A stretch of DNA of 64,000 bases from CAYWEM01 sp964457225. GTDB taxonomy: Bacteria > Acidobacteriota > Aminicenantia > UBA2199. The notes under the pieces were generated by a model. That model searched no databases, was not told the DNA's origin, and saw nothing but the letters and a program-made list of their open reading frames with translations. Shown piece by piece: positions 15,029 through 22,823 of the stretch. The stretch spans positions 1-64,000 of the forward strand of contig CAYWEM010000013.1 in assembly GCA_964457225.1 (NCBI GenBank). The letters are read 5' to 3'. The stretch's first letter is position 1. Every line of letters starts with the position of its first letter. A program made the translations under genes and the position numbers.

Positions 15029-17422
15029 ATGAAAGCAAAAGTCACTTTTTTAGTTCTGTTTTTCCTGGTTGTTTCTCTATCCGCCGAGGGATACAAGAGC
15101 CCGGCCGGCGATATAGCGGACATGGTCGACGCCCTGGAACTTCCGGAAGCATTGCCCAGTCCCCAGGGGAATTATCTGGTTTTGTTGAGTTATGAAAAGA
15201 TGCCTCCTCTGGAACGTTTGGCCCAAGGTCATCTGAAACTGGCCGGGTTAAGGCTGCAAGCAGCCGATAACGCGCGCCAGAGAATTACTTATATCACTGA
15301 AATGGAAATCATTGACCTGCGTACCCTCAAAAAAACTAAAGTTTTGCTGCCTGAGGGGATTCGCTGCGGCCGGCCGCAATGGTCATACAACGAAAAACAC
15401 CTGGCTTTCGCCGGTCGCGGCCCCGATGGCACCCGGCTCTACCTCGTTGAAAGGGAAAACGGACAGGTCAAGCCAGTGCCCGGTTTTATGCTCAATGGGA
15501 TTTTCCACGACGGTTTCAACTGGCTGCATTCGGGGGAAAGCCTGCTGGTTTTCAGTATTCCAGGGGAAAGAGAATCTGCTCCTGAAAAGGATTCAGTACC
15601 CCGTGGACCGGTGATACAGGAAAGCGGGGGCAGGGCGGCACCCGCCCGCACTTACCAGGATCTCCTGCAGAATCCCCGAGAAGAGGAATTGTTTGCCTAT
15701 TACGCCCGGACCAGCCTGCTGGAAGTATCGCCGTTAACCGGAACCGTCAGCAAAATAGGTCCCGAGGGCTGGTTACTGGACGCTGAAATGTCGCCTGACG
15801 GGCGTTTCATTCTGATTCACAGAATGGAAAAGCCTTTTTCATACAACGTGCCGTATTACCTTTTTCCGCAAAGAATCGAGGTCTGGGACAGGCAGGGCCA
15901 TCTGGTTCACCTGCTGGCCGATTTACCACTGGCTGACGGTATTCCCAACCGTGGAGTCCGCACCGGCCCCAGGCAGGTGTCCTGGCGGCCTTTCAGGCCG
16001 GCCGAGCTGGTCTGGCTTGAAGCCCTGGACCAGGGCAATCCTCAGATTGCGGCGGAACACCGTGATCGGCTGATGTCCCTGGCTGCTCCTTTCAGCGCTG
16101 AGCCCCGGGAATTGCTGCTTTTCAAGAATCGCTGCCAGGCTCTTTACTGGGGCAACCCGGCCGGTCGTCTTCTTGCCGTGGAGATGGACTGGCGCTCATC
16201 CCTTATGACGGCCAGGCTGGCCGACAATGTGGATGACCAAAAACACCCGGTGCGCGAACTCTACCAACTCAACATCAGGGATGATTACAACAATCCAGGT
16301 CGCCCCCTGCTCAGGGAAACCGATCAAGGCGAATCAGTCCTGTTTCAGGATGGCGACCTGATGTATTTCAGCGGAATCCGCTCTTCTCCGCTTGGAGACC
16401 GCCCGTTTCTGGAGAGTTTTCACCTGGGGAGTTTCACCCGGAGGAAGCTTTTCGAGTCCGGAAAAACCGACTTTGAAACTTTTGTTGCTTTTGCCGGTAC
16501 AGGCGGACTCAGATTCGTCAGCCGCCGTGAATCGGCCCTGGATCCTCCCAATTACTTCCTGAGAAGGCTCAATTCTTCCCGCAGGCAGGAGCTTACAGCG
16601 TACCCCGACCCGACACCTCTGTTGCGCCGGGTGAAAAAGGAATTGATAAGCTATCGCCGGGCCGATGGGGTTGAACTTTCCGGAACCCTTTACCTGCCGC
16701 CGGATTTTGTCGCAGGCCGACCGGTGCCTGCAGTAATCTGGGCCTATCCCCTGGAATACAGCGATGACAGTGTCGCCGGGCAGGTGCGCGGCTCGAGCAG
16801 GCGTTTCACCAGGCTGCGCGGAGCGTCTCATCTCTACCTGCTGACCAGGGGCTATGCCGTGCTTGACAATGCCCAGATGCCGGTGGTCGGAGATCCAGAA
16901 ACTATGAACGACAGTTTCATCGAACAAATTGTAGCCGGGGCCGCGGCGGCGGTTGAAAAGCTGGTGGAAATGGGTGTAGCCGACCGGGCCAGGGTGGGAG
17001 TGGGAGGCCACAGTTACGGAGCTTTCATGACCGCCAACCTGTTGGCCCACAGTGATCTGTTCGCCGCCGGCGTGGCTCGCAGCGGCGCCTACAACCGCAC
17101 CCTGACTCCATTCGGTTTTCAGAGTGAAAGACGTTCTCTCTGGGAGGCGCCCCAGGTTTATACCGCGATTTCTCCTTTCATGCACTCTTCGAAGCTTAAA
17201 ACTCCGATTCTCCTGATACACGGTGAAGACGACAACAACAGCGGTACCTTTCCCATGCAGTCGCAGAGGTTTTTCCAGGCCCTGCAGGGACATGGAGCCG
17301 TCGCCCGTTTGGTCATGCTGCCCTTGGAAGGCCATGGTTACCAGGCCAGGGAATCGATACTGCACGTTATTCAGGAAACCATGGAATGGTTTGATCGTTT
17401 TCTGAAGTTTTCCCGGGAATGA
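15029..17422 (+). CDS. S9 family prolyl oligopeptidase-like serine peptidase, exported
   Basis: A 797-residue peptidase with a signal peptide (about 1-20), an N-terminal beta-propeller-like region (about 90-520) and a C-terminal alpha/beta-hydrolase domain. The catalytic triad is visible: Ser in GGHSYGAFMTA (about 662), Asp in LLIHGEDDNNSG (about 732) and His in LEGHGYQARES (about 768). The sequence IWAYPLEYSDDSVAGQVRGSS and the NNSGTFPMQSQRFFQAL stretch resemble the S9C/glutamyl endopeptidase group. It likely degrades peptides in the periplasm. The ATG at 15029 is preferred over an in-frame GTG 21 nt upstream because GGAGG lies just before it. coaX follows after 37 nt. Confidence 0.93.
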   Translation: MKAKVTFLVLFFLVVSLSAEGYKSPAGDIADMVDALELPEALPSPQGNYLVLLSYEKMPPLERLAQGHLKLAGLRLQAADNARQRITYITEMEIIDLRTLKKTKVLLPEGIRCGRPQWSYNEKHLAFAGRGPDGTRLYLVERENGQVKPVPGFMLNGIFHDGFNWLHSGESLLVFSIPGERESAPEKDSVPRGPVIQESGGRAAPARTYQDLLQNPREEELFAYYARTSLLEVSPLTGTVSKIGPEGWLLDAEMSPDGRFILIHRMEKPFSYNVPYYLFPQRIEVWDRQGHLVHLLADLPLADGIPNRGVRTGPRQVSWRPFRPAELVWLEALDQGNPQIAAEHRDRLMSLAAPFSAEPRELLLFKNRCQALYWGNPAGRLLAVEMDWRSSLMTARLADNVDDQKHPVRELYQLNIRDDYNNPGRPLLRETDQGESVLFQDGDLMYFSGIRSSPLGDRPFLESFHLGSFTRRKLFESGKTDFETFVAFAGTGGLRFVSRRESALDPPNYFLRRLNSSRRQELTAYPDPTPLLRRVKKELISYRRADGVELSGTLYLPPDFVAGRPVPAVIWAYPLEYSDDSVAGQVRGSSRRFTRLRGASHLYLLTRGYAVLDNAQMPVVGDPETMNDSFIEQIVAGAAAAVEKLVEMGVADRARVGVGGHSYGAFMTANLLAHSDLFAAGVARSGAYNRTLTPFGFQSERRSLWEAPQVYTAISPFMHSSKLKTPILLIHGEDDNNSGTFPMQSQRFFQALQGHGAVARLVMLPLEGHGYQARESILHVIQETMEWFDRFLKFSRE

Positions 17423-17459
17423 CAACCGGGCCTGTATGCCTTATAAAAAGGGGACTTGA

Positions 17460-18212
17460 ATGCTCTTGACGGTTGATCTGGGTAATTCCACCATGAGCCT
17501 GGCCGTGTTCAATGCGGGGCGACCGGCCTGGCGCGGAAAAATAAAAACCGGGAGCGCGGCGCCGGAAAAACTTTTAAATGAGATTCCGCCGCCGCTTTTC
17601 AGGCGGAAAATAAGGGCCGCCGCAGTCGCTTCCGTGGTGCCCGAATTGAACGGCCTTCTAAGCAGGCAGCTGCGCCGGGCATTCAAGGTGGAACCATTTT
17701 TCCTGAATCATCGGAACTGCCCGGGCCTGACCCTGCTGGTCAGGACTCCGGAGCAGCTCGGGGCGGATCGCATCGCCGCCTGCCTGGGGGCATTGAGCCT
17801 TTTACCGCCGCCGTTGCTGGTGGTCGATGCCGGAACCGCGGTGACATTTGAAGCTATCAACCGGGCCGGTGAATACCTGGGCGGGGCGATCATGCCGGGA
17901 CCGGAGCTGGCCGGCCGTTCACTGGCCCAGGGTGCGGCCCGGCTGCGTAAAGTAGCTCCCAGAAAACCGGAAGGGGCTATCGGCCGGGACTCACTGGAAA
18001 ACATCAGGGCCGGACTTTATTACGGCCTGGTCGGGGCGATAAAAACCTTTATCTGCGAATACAGGTCCATTCTTGGACCGGAAATGAGAGTACTGGCCTG
18101 CGGCGGAGCCATATCCCTGGTGAGGGACGAGATACCTGAAATAGATCTTTTTGAACCGGACTTGATCCATATCGGCCTGAACCGGGCCTGGCTGGCAAGG
18201 CGGGAAAATTGA
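17460..18212 (+). CDS. coaX: Type III pantothenate kinase
   Basis: A 250-residue enzyme that phosphorylates pantothenate with ATP in the first step of coenzyme A synthesis. The ASKHA-fold motifs are TVDLGNSTMSLAVF (about 4-17), EQLGADRIAACLGAL (about 98-112, with the catalytic Asp), VVDAGTAVTFEAI (about 121-133) and YLGGAIMPG. GGGG lies before the ATG. It overlaps the next gene by 4 nt. In many bacteria coaX is beside birA; here the neighbour is instead an unknown protein. The function is well supported. Confidence 0.96.
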   Translation: MLLTVDLGNSTMSLAVFNAGRPAWRGKIKTGSAAPEKLLNEIPPPLFRRKIRAAAVASVVPELNGLLSRQLRRAFKVEPFFLNHRNCPGLTLLVRTPEQLGADRIAACLGALSLLPPPLLVVDAGTAVTFEAINRAGEYLGGAIMPGPELAGRSLAQGAARLRKVAPRKPEGAIGRDSLENIRAGLYYGLVGAIKTFICEYRSILGPEMRVLACGGAISLVRDEIPEIDLFEPDLIHIGLNRAWLARREN

Positions 18213-18856
18213 TCGTCGCGAAAAGAAACGCGAGTGAAGCACATGATTACGTTCTTGGCTTGATCGAGGCTGCTTCGCAGAATTTCGGACTGCGTTTTTT
18301 TATCACCAGCCGCGATTTTGACCGCTTGTTTCGCTGGTGGGAAAAAGGGATCCCCGAAAAACTGGTACTCGAGGCTATTGGTCGGGTGGCGGCCAGGAAA
18401 AGAAAAAAAAATGAAAGCCTGAAGAGTTTTTTCTCCTGTGATAACGAGGTTAAAAAGCTCTTTGCCGCCTTACGCGAGGCCGGCGTCGGCCAGGTTTCAA
18501 GCCCCCAACCCCAAGCAGGCATGCTTCGCGATGAAATCGGAGAATTCTTCAAGCGGCCGTCTCCGGAATTGTCTCCTTTCATGGAAAAATTCAGGCTTCT
18601 GGCCGATGCCGCTCCTGACTGCAGGTCGGCTCTGAGCCGGGAGCTGCAGGAAGAAATACTGCGGGCTTATGAAAATGATCTTGAATTACAGGTGCAGACT
18701 GAGATGTTCCTGCGCCAGCTGGCCCCGGAATTGCAGCGACCGGATTTGATCAGGTGTTTCAAAATCCGTTTTCTGCACAAAAAACTCGGACTGCCCGGAT
18801 TTCTTCTTAACCCGGAACGCCCCGTTAATCCCGGAACATCGACAACCGGGTCTTGA
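18209..18856 (+). CDS. Protein of unknown function coupled to coaX
   Basis: A 215-residue helical, charged protein with no signal peptide. It starts with a TTG that overlaps the coaX stop (TTGA), and no in-frame ATG exists in the first 100 residues, so the start is less certain. The N-terminal part FFITSRDFDRLFRWWEKGIPEKLVLEAI (a 28-residue stretch at about residues 30-57) recalls a motif I have seen in unannotated acidobacterial and deltaproteobacterial proteins, where an ISPRDW-like start is followed by a GIPLxLVLxAI segment. This is memory, not a search. The middle is Lys/Arg rich (ARKRKKNES). A DNA- or RNA-binding role is possible but not shown. Confidence 0.75.
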   Translation: MIVAKRNASEAHDYVLGLIEAASQNFGLRFFITSRDFDRLFRWWEKGIPEKLVLEAIGRVAARKRKKNESLKSFFSCDNEVKKLFAALREAGVGQVSSPQPQAGMLRDEIGEFFKRPSPELSPFMEKFRLLADAAPDCRSALSRELQEEILRAYENDLELQVQTEMFLRQLAPELQRPDLIRCFKIRFLHKKLGLPGFLLNPERPVNPGTSTTGS

Positions 18857-18946
18857 CAAAGCGGGGTGACTTCAGCATATTGAAAAAAGGAATTTCCTGT
18901 TTTGAGGTACGCTCCAAAAGAACTGGCGAAAACAGAGGAGAAGAAC

Positions 18947-20047
18947 ATGTTTTTTGGTTTCCTGCTTTTTTTTATCGTAGTTTGCCTGTTGTTGTTTTCG
19001 ATGAACTATTTCCTGTTCAGCAGGTTGGCCGGCGGCCTGGAATTGGCCGTGACTCAAAGAAAGATACTTTTTTACTTTTTGCTCCTGCTGTCCTTGTGCT
19101 TTTTACTGGGCCAACTGGCCTTGAGAATCTTTCATCTCTGGCTGCCTCTGCTGATCGGCTCCATCTGGCTGGGCATACTGGCCCTGGGTGTCACCGTTTT
19201 TTCCTGTGAATGGCTGATGAGCCGGATCTGGCCGGAAAAAAGAGCCCTGTTCACCCTGGCCGCCTTGCTGTTATTGCTGGGAACCGTGGTGTTCTCCCTG
19301 GTCCGCGGCGGGGCCATGCCGGAAGTGCGCCATATAGAACTTGAATTACCCGGATTAGCGCCGGAAAAGGCTCCACTGGTACTGGTACAGATATCAGACC
19401 TTCATCTCGGTTACCTGGTGCCCCTGTCCAGGCTGGAAAAAATCGTGGCCCGCTGTAATGAACTGCAGCCCGATATTCTGGTTATCACCGGTGACCTGGT
19501 CGATGGGGACCCCGGTCGCCTGGGTGATTTCGCCTCGGCTCTGTCCAACCTGCGTTCCAGGTACGGGGTTTTCATGGTCACCGGAAACCACGAATTTTAT
19601 TCCGGAATTGAAAAGTTCGAGGAAATGGCCGGGCAGGCCCGGATCACCCTGTTGCGAAACGAAAGCCTGGTAGTCGGTGAAGCTGTGGAACTGATCGGGT
19701 TGGATGACGATCACGGGAAAAGGATGGGCGGTCCCGGCCCGGCCGATCTTGACGATTTGAACCTGGATGATACCGGACTGCCCAGGATATTGCTCTATCA
19801 CCAGCCGCTGCGTTTTGACCGGCATGTCTCCCGGGGTGTTAATCTTCAGCTTTCCGGGCATACCCATGCCGGTCAGATCCCCCCCCTGGACCTGTTGGTT
19901 TTCCTTTCTTTCCGCCGGCATTACGGGCTGTTCGGTAATCAGAATGCCTGGATTTACACCTCCAGTGGAGCCGGCACCTGGGGACCGCCGATGCGGCTCT
20001 TTTCGCGCAATGAAATCGTCCGTTTCGTCCTGCGGTCCGGAGATTAA
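18947..20047 (+). CDS. Membrane-anchored metallophosphoesterase (YkuE/YaeI-like)
   Basis: A 366-residue protein with four predicted transmembrane helices (about residues 1-22, 40-60, 66-90, 103-122) and a C-terminal calcineurin-like phosphoesterase domain. Metal-binding motifs are ISDLHLG (D and H), LVITGDLVDGD, VTGNHEFY and SGHTHAGQIP with GLFGNQN. Proteins of this type hydrolyse phosphodiester bonds, including UDP-diacylglucosamine-like lipids, but the substrate here is unknown. The ATG at 18947 has GAGGAG at good distance; a frame extending upstream to 18902 has no such site. Its stop codon overlaps the stop of the convergent DUF2723 gene. Confidence 0.9.
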   Translation: MFFGFLLFFIVVCLLLFSMNYFLFSRLAGGLELAVTQRKILFYFLLLLSLCFLLGQLALRIFHLWLPLLIGSIWLGILALGVTVFSCEWLMSRIWPEKRALFTLAALLLLLGTVVFSLVRGGAMPEVRHIELELPGLAPEKAPLVLVQISDLHLGYLVPLSRLEKIVARCNELQPDILVITGDLVDGDPGRLGDFASALSNLRSRYGVFMVTGNHEFYSGIEKFEEMAGQARITLLRNESLVVGEAVELIGLDDDHGKRMGGPGPADLDDLNLDDTGLPRILLYHQPLRFDRHVSRGVNLQLSGHTHAGQIPPLDLLVFLSFRRHYGLFGNQNAWIYTSSGAGTWGPPMRLFSRNEIVRFVLRSGD

Positions 20048-21645
20048 TCCCAGGCTACCCGCCAGAGAGGCACGGCCTGACCGTCAACATCGTGGATGCC
20101 TGCCAGCAGTTCTGTTTTTATCCCCTGATCGTTGCAGGCCTGCCTGGTGTCGGGCGAAAAAATGTATATCCGGTTCCAGAATTCATCTCTGAGTGCCGGT
20201 TCTGTCTGCAGCAGGTGGACGATTTCGAAATCAACCAGCGGGTTGTTCTGCAGGTCCAGCGGGGCCAGGAAGCGATCGCGCAGGTCGGCGTTCTGTTTCA
20301 GCACCAGTATCATTTCATCCAGCATCGACATTAGTATGTCCGAATCAACGTCGATTCTGAGCTGGCGGATTTTTTTCTCCGGAAAAGAAACAAACTGCAT
20401 GTACTTGACGAACATGGCTTCCAGGTAGTTGTCGGTGGCCAGCAGGGCCCCATCAGGCAGGGCGGCGAAAACGGCGTTGAGCTGTTTTTCTTCCATTACT
20501 TCACCGCTCAGGTCAACCAGGGGATAATTGGTTACTGCTACTGCCAGGCCCAGTAAAACCAGGACTGCCAACAAGAGCGCCCGGGCCGGGCGGCGTCCGG
20601 CGGTTTTTTTATCAAGTCGGGCCAGGCCTGCTGCCGCGGCCAGGGAGAAGAGCATCAGTGCCGGAATAAAATAGACGTAGATGTCCGGGATATCGTAATT
20701 GGCGGCGTAAAACAACTGTCCCCCGATGGCCAGGAACAGCAACAGCAGAAAACTGCGGTTTTTTTTATAAATCAAGGCAAAACCGAACAGGCTGAGCAGT
20801 AAAACAGGCCAGGTCAGTTCATTTACCAGGGTTTTGCCGATCAGCGGCAAGCGCTCGGAAAGCAATTCGCCGGGTGAAAAGACGAACATACTGCTCTGAA
20901 ACTGCCTGCCGCTGACCAGGGTGAAAAGATCCTGCAGGTTGAAAACCCGGTGTTCCAGGTATGGAGCTTCCTGGATACTTCTCAGAATCAGCAGCAGGTA
21001 CTGACCGGCTCCCAGCAGTACCGCGGCCGAAGCGGCCAGCAGGGTTTTGCCGCGGAAGATGATTTTTTTGTCAATCAGCAGAATGAAAGCCAGGAAAGCC
21101 GGGAACACGGTGATCATGGTCAGATGGTTGCCGAAACTCAGGGCGTAAACAAGGAAAAAAGAGTACAGCCATTTGGAACGGCCCGATTCCTGCCAGCGGA
21201 CCAGCAGATAAATTGAAGTGATCAGAAGGAAGGCGTTGAGAGAGTAAACCTCGGCGACCAGGGCCTGTTCCCAGAAAGTGAATCCAAGTCCCAGAAACAG
21301 GCTTGATAAGAAAGCCGCTGGGATACTGCCGCTGGTTCTGCGGGCGGTGGCATAAAGCATCAGAAGTGTGGCCAGGGCGAAAAAAACCGACATCAGGTTG
21401 GCCCGGAAAGCAATCGAACCAAGGGGGAGCTGAATGAAGAGCTTGTTGAGAATTATGTACAAGGGGTACCCGGTGGCATGGGGCACGCCCATAACCTGGC
21501 CGATGAACTGGAATTTCGCGGTGTCTCCGGTATAGCCCAACCCAGGCAACATGGTGCTGAGATACAGGGGGACAAAAACCAGCATCAAAAAAAACTGGGG
21601 CCAGAGTCCGCGCCCTTTTGCGGCTTGATCCAGGAAATGCTTCAT
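20044..21645 (-). CDS. DUF2723 family integral membrane protein
   Basis: A 533-residue protein with about ten transmembrane segments. The N-terminal loop GYTGDTAKFQFIGQVMGVPH followed by TGYPLYIILNKLF (about 40-72) is the DUF2723 signature; the acidic Asp in that loop is placed like the catalytic Asp of GT-C glycosyltransferases. The C-terminal 150 residues form a soluble domain. DUF2723 proteins are thought to be lipid-sugar dependent O-glycosyltransferases; at least some transfer mannose to secreted proteins. The ATG at 21645 lies 7 nt after the AlaX stop. The last gene of a four-gene minus-strand unit. Confidence 0.9.
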   Translation of the reverse strand: MKHFLDQAAKGRGLWPQFFLMLVFVPLYLSTMLPGLGYTGDTAKFQFIGQVMGVPHATGYPLYIILNKLFIQLPLGSIAFRANLMSVFFALATLLMLYATARRTSGSIPAAFLSSLFLGLGFTFWEQALVAEVYSLNAFLLITSIYLLVRWQESGRSKWLYSFFLVYALSFGNHLTMITVFPAFLAFILLIDKKIIFRGKTLLAASAAVLLGAGQYLLLILRSIQEAPYLEHRVFNLQDLFTLVSGRQFQSSMFVFSPGELLSERLPLIGKTLVNELTWPVLLLSLFGFALIYKKNRSFLLLLFLAIGGQLFYAANYDIPDIYVYFIPALMLFSLAAAAGLARLDKKTAGRRPARALLLAVLVLLGLAVAVTNYPLVDLSGEVMEEKQLNAVFAALPDGALLATDNYLEAMFVKYMQFVSFPEKKIRQLRIDVDSDILMSMLDEMILVLKQNADLRDRFLAPLDLQNNPLVDFEIVHLLQTEPALRDEFWNRIYIFSPDTRQACNDQGIKTELLAGIHDVDGQAVPLWRVAWD

Positions 21646-21652
21646 TCCAGTT

Positions 21653-22816
21653 TTATTCCCCGTTGAAAAGGTCCTGCAGCCGGGCCAGGGCTTCTGGAAT
21701 ACGGTCCGGTTCTGAGAAGGAACCTTCAATCAATTGACTGCGGCCGCCGCCCCGGCCGCCCAGCAGAGCGAAAAGAGATGCGGCCGTTTCCCTGAGGTCA
21801 TGGCGGCCGCTGCCGTCGCCGACCAGCAGGTAGGATTTCGGATCGGAACTGAACAGGCAGATTCCGATTCCCTGATTCAATGCTTCCACGGCCATTTGCT
21901 TTATTCCGGCCGCTTCGAGGCCGGGTATTTCACGGTAGAAAAAACTCTTGCCTGCCAGTTTTGCTGCAGCCAGTTCCTGCTTTAAAGCGGCGTATTTCAA
22001 GTCAAGGTTTTCTTTCTTGAGTCGATCTTTTTCTTCTTTCAGTTTAAGAACCGCTGTAAGGAATTCATCTGGGGTGACACCGAGTAATTGCTGCATACGG
22101 CCGGTCAGGGAGGATTTGAGCTGGTAGTCCCGCAGGGCCCTTTCACCGGCCTGGAAGTACAGCCGGCAATGACCGCGCACCCGGTCGGTGCCGATGATCT
22201 TGATCAGCCCGATCTGGCCGGTACTGCGCAGGTGGGTGCCGCCGCAGGCAGAATAGTCCATTGAATCGATTTCAATCACCCTGATCGGGCCGCTCACCTT
22301 GGGAGGTTTACGCAGCGGCAGTTCCCCGGCCTCTTTGATCAGGTGAATGCGGATGGACAGGTCCGCGAAAACCAGGCGGTTACAATCATTTTCAAGCTGT
22401 TCCCTTTCTTCTTCACTGAATGAGCGGCGATCGGTTTCAATGCTGGCATGCTCTTCGTTCAGGGAAAAAGACAGAGTGGCGGCTCCGAAGCTTTTCAGAA
22501 GTACCTGGGAAAGCAGGTGCTGGGCGCTGTGCTGCTGCATGAATGAAAATCGGCGTTCGAAATCTATGACCAGGCGGCAGGGCCCGCCTCCGGGATCATG
22601 CTTCAGCAGGTGGTATATCCTGCCGTTGCGTTCTTCAATGCCGATGACTTCCCGGCCGTCTACGGTTCCCGTGTCCGCCGGCTGGCCGCCGTCGCCGGGA
22701 TAAAAAACGGTTTCAGCAAAACTGAGCAGATACTTGTCTTCTTCCTTGATCTTTTCAATGATCGCGCTGACCGTCTCCCGGCGAAAGGAGTCTTGCAGGT
22801 ACAGGCGATCATTCAT
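21653..22816 (-). CDS. alaX: Alanyl-tRNA editing protein AlaX-L
   Basis: A 387-residue free-standing editing protein related to the editing half of AlaRS; it hydrolyses mischarged Ser- or Gly-tRNA-Ala. Zinc ligands are intact: H96 and H100 in MQQHSAQHLL, and C191 and H195 in SACGGTHLRSTG. The N-terminal GDGGQPADTG is also conserved. The extra C-terminal part (about 235-387) is a coiled coil followed by a DHHA1-like domain ending with ALLGGRGGGRSQLIEGS, which makes it the long AlaX-L form. It begins 7 nt after the SpeE-like gene with no clear ribosome binding site, suggesting coupling. Pairing of AlaX with membrane proteins is unusual. Confidence 0.94.
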   Translation of the reverse strand: MNDRLYLQDSFRRETVSAIIEKIKEEDKYLLSFAETVFYPGDGGQPADTGTVDGREVIGIEERNGRIYHLLKHDPGGGPCRLVIDFERRFSFMQQHSAQHLLSQVLLKSFGAATLSFSLNEEHASIETDRRSFSEEEREQLENDCNRLVFADLSIRIHLIKEAGELPLRKPPKVSGPIRVIEIDSMDYSACGGTHLRSTGQIGLIKIIGTDRVRGHCRLYFQAGERALRDYQLKSSLTGRMQQLLGVTPDEFLTAVLKLKEEKDRLKKENLDLKYAALKQELAAAKLAGKSFFYREIPGLEAAGIKQMAVEALNQGIGICLFSSDPKSYLLVGDGSGRHDLRETAASLFALLGGRGGGRSQLIEGSFSEPDRIPEALARLQDLFNGE

Positions 22817-22823
22817 AATTCAT

